Part shown: piece by piece, positions 54,361 to 64,000 of the stretch
How positions within the stretch are numbered: the stretch's first letter is position 1
Layout of the letters: every line of letters starts with the position of its first letter
Source of the DNA: Mesostigma viride
Lineage: Eukaryota > Streptophyta > Mesostigmatophyceae > Mesostigmatales > Mesostigmataceae
Direction of reading: 5' to 3'
Assembly (NCBI GenBank): GCA_009746045.1
Contig: RPFO01000333.1
Location: forward strand, 1,025,674 to 1,089,673
DNA: 64,000 bases
The notes under the pieces: generated by a model
Told to the model about the DNA's origin: nothing
What the model saw: only the letters and a program-made list of their open reading frames with translations
Database searches by the model: none
Translations under genes and position numbers: made by a program

Positions 54361-55671
54361 AGCATGGCCAGCCTTGTAAATATGTGCATAGCCTTGACGA
54401 TGGTAGCCCTAACATGCCTAAGCAGTATTTCCTATGTTTCTCCCAGGTTAGAGTGTAAGGTTGATGCCAACCAAGCTAATCAACACAACAACACCTCCTA
54501 AACTGTCCTCCCCGGCATGGATGACAAACTGGGACTATGGAGGGCAAGGAACCAAGTAGGAACATGGTATATATAGCTTGCATGCAGTCATGCATGTCAA
54601 CCATGGTTGGCTCAGCACATTGTAGTCTTGTCACATCATCATAACAAAGGAAAGCTCAAACAACCATTGGTGCCAGCTATCTACATGCAGTCACACAAAT
54701 GCAATATCTCCAACATCATCATCACTATAACACTTCCATCCCTGCACGATAAAATGCAAAGAAACCATTGGCGGCCCTTCACCGCATGAGCGCTGTGATG
54801 CCGCTGCGGCCTGCGAAGAGAGGGTGCGTCACTCTCAAACAACAAGAAGCGTCCATACGCACAACATCCTTGCCAGAACACGTTTTATGAAATGCCTTAT
54901 ACCTTCCCGAAGAGCTATAGGCTGCGACTGAAGCGGCCCTGATCACGACATCAACGAAAACAATCTAAAGCTGCCAGGTATTCGACAACACAACGGCAAG
55001 CGACGGCGAGCTAGCTGGCGGAAACTGCCCAAAAAGAACGCAAAAAACCTCGAACGATGAGCTCATAGAAGAAAGCACCGATAGCAGATAACATTCGCGA
55101 CAAATCTGTACCTTGCCCTCGTAAATCCCTCGCCCAGGCGCGCAACAACAGCCGTTCTTCCATGGACAGGTCAGACACGCACTGCGCAGGTCTGAACAAT
55201 TACTTACCGATAATGGCCGAAAATCTGGCAAAAAGCACCAGCTCGGTTTAGAATTCGATGCAACCGATATTAATGCCTGCTTCACGGTCAGAACAGCCCC
55301 CCAAACCGCTATTTTACAGCCGCTATCATGAATTCTATTTCATTCCGCGCGACCAAAAAATTCAGATTACCCCCCATGCCGATGGCATAAAAAAACAACA
55401 GCGATATTGTAAACCAGCTGATTTCCGCCAAAAACTAACATCATATACTCATCTCCTTTTAGATTCGAGTAAAATTTTTGCATTTCGCCTGCCCTAGTGT
55501 GGTAGTTTCGCCTGAACGCAGTCGCCATGGCCACTTCCGCAAGGGGTGCGCGCACCGTGCACGTGAAATTTGTGACCTTCGGCTCCGGCGCGAATTTTTT
55601 GGCGCCAAAAAATTCGGGGGTGTCCCGTCCCCTTAATTTTAATTTTTTTTTTAATGGTCCAGAGCCCACAG
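54361..55671. other. Low-GC region, no recognised gene
   Basis: Only short open frames; the longest (minus strand, 54965-55285, 106 codons) has no recognisable domain. The 53.3-55.6 kb block differs in composition from the rest of the window. Confidence 0.4.
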
Positions 55672-55775
55672 ATAGGGTTGGAACACGCACATTTAGAGGC
55701 GCCGGTTTGGGAGAATATAAAGGCCTCTCCCGGAGCCTGAGGGTTTTCAAGGGGCATTCCCAGCTAGGGCTAAGA
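55672..55775 (+). repeat. Dispersed repeat R1, copy D
   Basis: GGCGCCGGTTTGGGAG, AATATAAAGGCC, CTCCCGGAGCCTGAGGG; about 30 bp upstream of the (CT)n tract. Confidence 0.75.
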
Positions 55776-55800
55776 CCATCTCTCTCTCTCATTAACAACC

Positions 55801-56560
<760 letters not shown>

Positions 56561-56589
56561 ACCATGGGGCAGCCTTTAATACTGCATCC

Positions 56590-56650
56590 GCTATTAATTA
56601 ATTAACTAAACTCGTGCTCGGACCGTTGGGGAGTCACGGAGCACCGGAGT
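56590..56650 (-). mobile_element. Family-1 LINE 3' end (tail plus hairpin)
   Basis: TTAATTAATTAACTAAACTCG followed (in + coordinates) by GTTGGGGAGTCACGGAGCA, the reverse orientation of the tails at 20.9 and 22.1 kb; the match stops near 56650. Confidence 0.7.
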
Positions 56651-56760
56651 GCTTTTACTGATCCCTGTATCAAGGAGACAACCATATGGTGCACATGCAA
56701 CAGGAAGAAAGAGCAGAGGCCCGGCCCTTTCTCCGTCATGCCAGCTAGAGGCATGCCACA

Positions 56761-58431
56761 TGCAGCAGCAATCGGACACGATAGACGATCCGGCAATAAG
56801 TTCTGTGGGTGCAATAAGACCCGTAAGCTATGCGTCAGCCTACCTATGGTATTGCACTGGTTGTATTGCACCCACAGACTGTGTTGCGCCCCGGCATGAT
56901 GCACCATGCTGTGGAGAGAGCGCTCTGTGGGCTGTGGCCTGCCCACTTGCGGCAGTGAGAGTTCTAAGCTAGGGCGCCCTCGCTCCCTCCTTCTCGCTGT
57001 GTACATAGGGTTGAAGGTTCCTTTACTCTGTATTGGCTTATTAAATCAATTAATTAATTAATAAGACCCGTGTGAGCATATCATAACAGGACGGCGTGGA
57101 CAAGTAAGCTGATCATAGCCAGGACTGCAAGGACGTAGCATGGCTGTACAATTAAAAGGGCTAAGCTACTTAGGCTATGGCTGGTTGTGTACCGTGCGTT
57201 AGCATGCAGTGCGTGACTAGGTATCAGTGGTGGCACGTACAGTACGGCTAGGCAAACATTCTAGGCATGATGGCTGCCATGACTAACAATGATTACAAGC
57301 TAGGGCTATTCTAGCCAGCCCGCAGGGGGCGTCCATGCACATCTTATGGTTGATCATCATGTCCCCGCCCCGGCCTCCAGTACACCTTGGGCTTGTGGGG
57401 TGCCTGCTTGTGCCGCCGCGGCGAAGGTATTCAGGCCACAGGTCGCATCGCTGCTGCTGCTGAGTGGGGGTCAGGTCGTCATCCAGCGTCCAGGTGACTG
57501 AGGTCGTGCAACCACTTGCGACGAGAAAGGAACCGCTGCTTGTCCTCAGCGGGAGCTGGGCGGAAGGCCGGTGAGCATCCGCTACATATGAGTCATGCAG
57601 CAGCAATCGGACACGATAGACGATCCGGCAATAAGTTCTGTGGGTGCAATAAGACCCGTAAGCTATGCGTCAGCCTACCTATGGTATTGCACTGGTTGTA
57701 TTGCACCCACAGACTGTGTTGCGCCCCGGCATGATGCACCATGCTGTGGAGAGAGCGCTCTGTGGGCTGTGGCCTGCCCACTTGCGGCAGTGAGAGTTCT
57801 AAGCTAGGGCGCCCTCCCTCCTTCTCGCTGTGTACATAGGGTTGAAGGTTCCTTTACTCTGTATTGGCTTATTAAATCAATTAATTAATTAATAAGACCC
57901 GTGTGAGCATATCATAACAGGACGGCGTGGACAAGTAAGCTGATCATAGCCAGGACTGCAAGGACGTAGCATGGCTGTACAATTAAAAGGGCTAAGCTAC
58001 TTAGGCTATGGCTGGTTGTGTACCGTGCGTTAGCATGCAGTGCGTGACTAGGTATCAGTGGTGGCACGTACAGTACGGCTAGGCAAACATTCTAGGCTAG
58101 GCATGATGGCTGCCATGACTAACAATGATTACAAGCTAGGGCTATTCTAGCCAGCCCGCAGGGGGCGTCCATGCACATCTTATGGTTGATCATCATGTCC
58201 CCGCCCCGGCCTCCAGTACACCTTGGGCTTGTGGGGTGCCTGCTTGTGCCGCCGCGGCGAAGGTATTCAGGCCACAGGTCGCATCGCTGCTGCTGCTGAG
58301 TGGGGGTCAGGTCGTCATCCAGCGTCCAGGTGACTGAGGTCGTGCAACCACTTGCGACGAGAAAGGAACCGCTGCTTGTCCTCAGCGGGAGCTGGGCGGA
58401 AGGCCGGTGAGCATCCGCTACATATGAGTCA
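56761..58431 (+). repeat. 835-bp tandem duplication, two nearly identical copies
   Basis: Copy 1 56761-57595, copy 2 57596-58431. Differences seen: a 4-bp deletion (CGCT, near 57812) and a 5-bp insertion (AGGCT-type, near 58096) in copy 2. Each unit contains a (TTAA)n tail block. Confidence 0.92.
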
Positions 58432-58439
58432 GCCACACT

Positions 58440-59255
58440 TTGCCAATGCAGATCGAGAGCGCTCCATACCGTTGCATGTGGCATCCGGATATAGTGACTG
58501 GGCGCCAGGACAAAGGGGGGGCCCATGGGGAGAGCTCGGAGGTAAGCCATTGAATTAAGCCCACACTCCGCAACTACAGTGAAAACAGCCACGCGTGACC
58601 CTGGGCGTTGAGGTCATCAAAAAGAGCCATCCAATCCGCCGCGGCGTGTGCAGAATACCCGCGTAGGTTTTCTGGTGTTTATCGATGACGCGGGCAGGGA
58701 ATGCTGCGGGGGAGAGTCCTGACAGTCATGCATGGCGACGGAGGGCCGGAGTGCCCCGAGGAAGGCGGCATTGGGCGGCCTGAGCGGTGCGGACGGTAGT
58801 GCAGCTATAGTAGATAGGCATGCTGGAATCATCTCAGCATAATAAGCATCTGGCTGGCGGTGATGAAAGGGTAGGGGCTGGCTGGGTCCATTGAAGAGGT
58901 CAGTCGCCGCCGTAGCCAAAAGGGGAAGGTGCCGACAGTCTGATTTCTGCCCACGACTGAGCGACATGTCAGTTTTTGGGCTCTGCAGAGCCCAATGAAC
59001 GCCGCCGGGGCCAGCCGGCCCGCGCAGGTCAGACCGCGGCGCGGCCGCCCATCCGGCCGGCCGCAGGGAAGCGATGCGGAGAGAATGATTGGCAGGGAGA
59101 TCAGGGCCGGGAACCAGCTACGCCAAGCTACTATAGTAGGCCGACTGGATACGGTCGTCGTGGCCATCGGCAGCGAGCCGGACCTGGGCGGGGAGGCCGG
59201 GCGCCCCGGAGCCAATAAACGACGCGAGCTGGGGTGCGCGCAAAACAACGACTAG
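58440..59255 (-). mobile_element. Decayed CCHC/PD-D LINE (family 4) fragment, inverted
   Basis: Minus-strand translations match the + copy at 59.3-60.2 kb: YLRALPMGPPFVLAPSHY, GRLAPAAFIGL, FWLRRRLTSSMDPASPYPF; stops and frame changes throughout. It meets the + copy head to head with about 35 bp between. Confidence 0.75.
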
Positions 59256-59289
59256 CTAGATCATACATACATATATATTACACGTGCGC

Positions 59290-60960
59290 GGTGTACTCGC
59301 CCCAAGGTGATTGCTCCGGCTTTCCGCCCCAGCTCTTGGGCCGGGACGAGCGCCTCCATGGGTTGGATGTCCTCGGCGTTCCGGTTGGCGACCCCGCGTT
59401 TGTCATCGATGCTCTGCGGGCCGCCCTCGAGGCACGCACTGAGGGGCTGCCCTTGATTGCGCGCCTTCATGATTCGCAGACCAAGGGTCTGCTTCTGTGG
59501 TTTTGCGCTCACCCTCGCGTCGTTCACTGGCTCCGGGGCGCTCTTCCGGCTCAGGTCCGGCTGGCCGCCGAGGGCCACGACGAACGCATCCAGTCGGCCT
59601 TGGCGCAGCTGGTCCCGGGCCCCGACCTCCCGCCACATGCTATTCGCATTGCCTCCCTGCCTGCACGGATGGGTGGCTGCGGTCTGACTCGTGCCGCCCG
59701 GCTGGCCCCAGCAGCATTTTTGGGCTCCGTCGCTCAGTCGTGGGCGGAAAGCTGCCGGCTCCTGCCCCTTTTGGCTACGGCAGCGCCTGACCTCCTGGAC
59801 CCCAGCAGCCCTTTGCCCTTCGTCACCGCCATCCAGGAGGCCTATGCTGAGATCCAGCAGGCCTGTTCTCCCGTCCGTGCCGCTCAGGCGGTACAGCGCC
59901 ACCTCCCTCGCGGCACTCCCTCGGTCGCCTCCGTTCAATCTCCCGCCGCATTCCCTGCTCGCGTCATCGATAAACACCAGAAAACCTACGCGGGTATTCT
60001 GCACACGGCTGATTGGATTGCTCTTTTCGCGGACCTCAACGCCCAGGGACGTGCGTGGCTGTTCTCGCTTTCCTTGCGGAGTGTGGGCTCGGCGTACCTT
60101 CGTGCTCTTCCCATGGCCCCCCCATTCGCCTTGGCTCCCAGCCACTACTCGGTGGCGCTCCGGCACCAGCTATTTGCCCCGCAGCCTCTTGTTCCGGCCG
60201 GGCGGCCTTGTGGTAGCTGTGGGCAGCCGCTGGATCCCACGGGGACTCACTACCTTGCCTGCATGGGGGGCCAACAGAATCAGAATTGGTATTTGTATTT
60301 GCACACTGTCCTCCTGACGGTGGTGCTCGCCATGATTCGGTCGGTTTTCCCCCACGCGAACATCCGGTCCGAGGATGCGGATGGCGCTCATTCTATTCCC
60401 CCAACCACCGGCCTGACATCGTGGTGCTGGACTTTGAGGGGGGTGGCCGGCATCTGCTTATCGACGTTTCGGTGGCGCGGCCCTTGGCTCTTAGCCACGT
60501 GGCTGGGGCCTCCCTCACGGCAGGTTACACGGCGGACCGGGCGGAGCGGGCCAAGCTCCTGGCCTACGGCGACGTCGGGCACCATCGTGTGGTGCCCTTT
60601 GTCCTGGAGGAGTTTGGGGCCATGGGGCCCCTGACCTCCGCCTTCTTCAAGGAGTGTTGCCGGCTCCGGGAGGACCGGCTGGACCTGGAGGGCCAGCGGG
60701 CCCCATGGTCGGCGCGGACCTGGACGTCATATTGGCGTCAGCGCTTGTCGGTGGCGCTGACTCGGGCCATGCATGGCTGACATCATGCTCCGCCGTACGC
60801 GGGCTGATTTTGCGGTGCAGCAGGGCTATTAGGTTCCTCCCGTTAGGAGTTTCCATTGGTCTTATCGTAGTATAGAGATTTGACATGGCTCTGTATAGAG
60901 GTTTATAGCTGGGCGTTTGCTTTGGTTTGAGTGATTTCACTCTGCTGTAAGTAATTATAT
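59290..60960 (+). pseudogene. Family-4 LINE: C-terminal part of ORF2 with CCHC finger and PD-D nuclease-like block
   Basis: Open from about 59290 to 60390, then continues in another frame to 60780. Seen: C-terminal RT-associated region (HGLDVLGVPVGDP, RMGGCGLTRAARLAPAAF), a zinc-knuckle-like CGSCGQPLDPTGTHYLAC, then SPNHRPDIVVLDFEGGG + RHLLIDVSVARPL. CCHC followed by RPD..D is the arrangement of restriction-like-endonuclease LINEs (R2/NeSL/Dualen groups); assignment is inference. Compared with other copies, a small indel near 60385 and a 4-bp CATG duplication near 60772 break the frame. The 5' half, including the RT core, is missing. Confidence 0.78.
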
Positions 60961-61024
60961 TTTTAATATATATTACACATCGTGTGCATACATATACATT
61001 TATCACTCTCAATGAATATATATT

Positions 61025-61730
61025 ACATATCGTGTGCATGGGTGGCCAGCAGATTAACCAGAACTGCATGGTGATCCTCCTCTATCTCCACTTACCGCTC
61101 TCCTCCAGGTGGTGTGTGCCATGCATGGTTCGGTCGCCGGTCCGGCCCGGCCGTCTTTCCCCACTCCACCATCAAGTGTGAGGACGCGGATGGGGCCGCC
61201 CTCTACTCACCCAACCACCGCCCCGACATCAATTATCGTGCTTGACTACCACGGGCAGGGTTGCCACCTGCTCATCGATGTCTCCGTGGCTCGGCCGCCG
61301 TCTGTGGCCGGTCGCCACATCCTCCGGGGGGCTGTGGATGCCGGCGCTGTTGCTGCTGTGGCTGAGCGCGACAATTAAGTTTGCCTCCTACGGCAATGTG
61401 GGGCCCCACCGGTCGGGTCATCCGCTTTGTCCTTGAGGAGTTCGGGGCCGGCATGGGCCAAAAGACAGCGGAATTTTTCCACGAGTGCTGCCAGCGCCGT
61501 GAAGACCGCCTCGAGGGTCAGACCGCCCCGTGGTCTGCCCTCACGTGGTACCCTCGTATATTGGCGGCAGTGCATGCCTGTCACTCGCCCTCACTCGCAC
61601 CGTGGCTGATGTGTTATTCCGCCGCACCCGGGCCGACCGTTTGCCGCGGCCCATGCGGTCTAGATCCCTCCCAGGCCTGCATGGTGGGCCGGCAGCGATG
61701 TTGCTGCGTGTCGTAGTTTTATGATGTACG
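61025..61730 (+). mobile_element. Family-4 LINE 3' fragment, second copy
   Basis: Matches from the MGGQQ..QN block through a LYSPNHRPDI-type stretch and HLLIDVSVARPP to FHECCQRREDRLEGQTAPWS and LALTRTVADVLFRRTRA. Several indels interrupt the frame. 3' UTR to about 61730. Confidence 0.75.
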
Positions 61731-61768
61731 TAGTTAGTTGTACCTTGTGCCGCTGGCGTGATCCCTGG

Positions 61769-62180
61769 ATGACCGTGTCAGATTCCGTGTCAGCTTCATT
61801 CAGGGTTCTTATCCTTTTCGGGGTTTTCCTTATACTATACGACGGGCAGGGTTGCATGCCACCTGCTCATGTTTTTCTACGCGCATAGTTTTTCCACGAG
61901 TGCTGCCAGCGCCGTGAAGACCGCCTCGACCTCGAGGGTCAGACCGCCCCGTGGTCGGCCCGCACGTGGTCCTCGTATTGGCGGCAGCGTCTGTCACTCG
62001 CCCTCACTCGCACCGTGGCTGATGTGTTATTCCGCCGCACCCGGGCCGACTTTGTCGCGACCCATGCGGTCTAGATCCCTTCCAGGCCTGCATGGTGGGC
62101 CGGCAGCGCTGTTGCTGCGTGTAGTTTTGTGATGTATAGTTAGTTGTACCTTGTGCCGCTGGCGTGATCCTTGGATGTCT
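61769..62180 (+). mobile_element. Family-4 LINE 3' fragment, third copy
   Basis: Starts with GATGACCGTGTCAGATTCCG, joins to FHECCQRREDRLDLEGQTAP in frame-shifted form, and ends with the UTR TAGTTAGTTGTACCTTGTGC. Confidence 0.72.
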
Positions 62181-62410
62181 GTGTCAGATTACTATTAATT
62201 TCTTCAGGGTTATTCTCCCAGTTATCGGGTTTTTCCTTAAATGTTGCATGCCTATCTCACCTCCGTAATCTATCATTCTCAATGAATATATAATATGATT
62301 TCGATCCGGCGGCCCGGCGGGCCTGAAAGTGCCAAACGGTGCATGCATGGAGTATGTCAGCTACGGCGGGGTTGACCTGGGCACCCCGGCTTAATTACTT
62401 ATAGATAGTG

Positions 62411-62770
62411 GGATGACCGTGTCAGATTCCGTGTCAGCTTCATTCAGGGTTCTTATCCTTTTCGGGGTTTTCCTTATACTACGACGGGCAGGGTTGCATG
62501 CCACCTGCTCATGTTTTTCTACGCGCATAGTTTTTCCACGAGTGCTGCCAGCGCCGTGAAGACCGCCTCGACCTCGAGGGTCAGACCGCCCCGTGGTCGG
62601 CCCGCACGTGGTCCTCGTATTGGCGGCAGCGCATGCTCCTAATGGATGTCCGTGTCAGATTACTATTAATTTCTTCAGGGTTATTCTCCCAGTTATCGGG
62701 TTTTTGCTTATGTTGCATACCTATCTCACCTCCGTCATCTATCATTCTCAATGAATATATATTAATTTCA
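62411..62770 (+). mobile_element. Family-4 LINE 3' fragment, fourth copy
   Basis: 62411-62630 repeats 61769-61990 almost exactly, 642 bp downstream and in the same orientation, then diverges into an AATGAATATATATTAA tail. Confidence 0.75.
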
Positions 62771-63227
62771 TTCCGCGGTGTGGATCGAGTGTCCCATGCT
62801 GGCTGTCGTTGTTTTGTCGTGGTATCTCTTAATTGTTAGTGTTGACTTTGTTTATTTTTACGTGGGTGCTCTTTACTCTGATGTAGGTATTTATAATTTT
62901 TTAATATATATATATAGCCCCTCATTGAGTGATGGGGTCGTGTGGGGTACCGGGGAGCCATTCTTGAGTGATGATGGTTGAGTGATAAATTGAGTGATAA
63001 AATATTGGATTTCGTAATTATTTACTGAAGCATGTGTCAGTTGTGATTCCAGACCCTTGCCAGTATTGACTCAGATTGTAACGTGGCTCATTTCATTGTC
63101 AGGCTCGGAGTTGCCACGGCCATTGGAAAGCTATGCCAGGGTTTGATTGATACCAAAGTTGCTAACAATGTTGTAATACAACCAAGCAAGTTCGTATCAG
63201 ATCAGGCAACCCATGAAAGGGGCGTGC
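62771..63227. other. Intergenic, nothing recognised
   Basis: AT-rich, with an ATATATATATAG run near 62905. No gene or known repeat. Confidence 0.4.
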
Positions 63228-63796
63228 TCAAACGTTAGCTGTGTAGCCTGATTGCTGCGACCCGAATGCGAGGTTCTGCCTCTTGTTGGCGAAATCGTCC
63301 TCGTTATCATTCTCGTCGAGCTCCCGTTTCTTGTCGTTTGACCCGCTCTTGTATGCTGCAAACCCTCTCCTGGCATCTGACCACGCGTTGATGAGGGAGA
63401 AAGCGGATATTCCGGGCTGGTGCTTCGACTTCTGGAAAGATTTCATGAAATCCTCGACCTTGTCTACGCAATCGGCGCATTCGTCAAGGCGTTTCCATTC
63501 GCACCGTTCTTCGAGCTTCCTCGGCTTGGCTGACCCCTTTTCGTAGACCCATTCGACAAGGACCTTTGGAGTTTTCCTGTCAACGGCATCGTATAAGCAG
63601 CATCGTGGACTTTTAGCACCTCGCAGGTCGGCGAGTAATCACCGGCCTCGCCAGATGGTGCGACAATGCCTTCTAGTTGTTCAGAAAGGCGAGAAAGCTT
63701 GTTTTCAATTGCCGTTTGCTTGTCACAAATTTCGTCAAGTGTTTTCCCTATAAACGCAAGCGCTTTCTCACACGGCCCAGCATTTCGTGACGCCAT
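63228..63796 (-). CDS. Unknown protein, reading frame shifts within the locus
   Basis: I do not recognise this gene. Minus strand, ATG at 63796. The first 50 or so codons (MASRNAGPCEKALAFIGKTL, then a heptad-like ENKLSRLSEQLEGI) are in one frame. From about 63640 a second frame looks more protein-like: SPRCCLYDAVDRKTPKVLVE, WVYEKGSAKPRKLEERCEWK, RLDECADCVDKVEDFMKSF, ending GSQQSGYTANV at 63228. The first frame meanwhile becomes Ser/Gly/Asn-rich and stops at 63464. Either a tiny intron, a frameshift mutation or a sequencing error near the CTAAAAG run (about 63615) separates the two. Confidence 0.45.
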
Positions 63797-64000
63797 GGCT
63801 ATCTGTTAGCATTCACTAGACTGCAGGTTGGTTCATAATGCATTCCGGCCATCATATCAAAATTTTAGCAAGGTCACGTTACGTCTGCTTGCATCGACCA
63901 GTGCTGCGTGAGTGTCATGCGTTTTGTCAGTGGCTGATGGAGGTATAAGGGCGGTGGTAAACTTGGCTTGTATCCCCGGTACCGGCGCGGCGCTTGGCTG
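63797..64000. other. Window edge, nothing recognised
   Basis: Upstream flank of the minus-strand gene; no feature supported. Confidence 0.4.

Overview
This window is nuclear DNA of a photosynthetic-type eukaryote, most likely a green alga or another protist with plant-type TTTAGGG telomeres. The evidence is: every recognisable gene is split by GT-AG introns, coding exons are GC-rich, and TTTAGGG/CCCTAAA arrays and degraded LINE retrotransposons are abundant. I cannot name the species from sequence alone. There is no sign of operons, ribosome binding sites, CRISPR or prokaryotic organisation.

Layout. 0.4-1.6 kb (+): a Ser/Pro-rich protein of unknown function (later exons tentative). 3.1-5.2 kb (+): a three-exon short-chain dehydrogenase/reductase. 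5.9-10.1 kb (-): a four-exon, membrane-anchored histidine acid phosphatase. 10.8-20.3 kb (+): a thirteen-exon farnesyl diphosphate synthase; the phosphatase and the synthase are divergent and share about 650 bp of upstream DNA. 20.8-28.5 kb: a nest of retrotransposons, including one nearly full-length APE-type LINE (-) whose ORF2 is broken, inserted into an older LINE tail with a visible target-site duplication. 28.9-32.1 kb (-): a five-exon clathrin light chain. 33.2-51.4 kb (+): a 15-16 exon, four-domain voltage-gated cation channel of about 2,230 residues with an EEEE selectivity filter and four EF-hands between domains II and III. 51.4-62.8 kb: gene-poor DNA with LINE tails, a roughly 190-bp satellite, a 755-bp (CT)n tract, a recent 835-bp tandem duplication and fragments of a second LINE lineage with a CCHC/PD-D type C terminus. 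63.2-63.8 kb (-): an unrecognised, apparently frameshifted coding region.

The genes do not form one pathway. They cover isoprenoid synthesis (FPP), clathrin-coated vesicles, extracytoplasmic phosphatase activity, redox metabolism and calcium entry. What unites them is intron structure. In at least seven introns from three different genes the 5' splice site lies inside a tandem duplication (units of 22-44 bp, 2 to about 24 copies), so each intron begins with a ladder of repeated exon/intron junctions. In the FPP synthase intron 11 the unit is 33 bp, so every one of the roughly 24 donors is in the same phase. This pattern, and the TPC-like EF-hand module inside a four-domain calcium channel, are the two most interesting signals here.

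Exon coordinates were derived by reading splice sites and checking phase and family alignment by eye; no transcript data were available.
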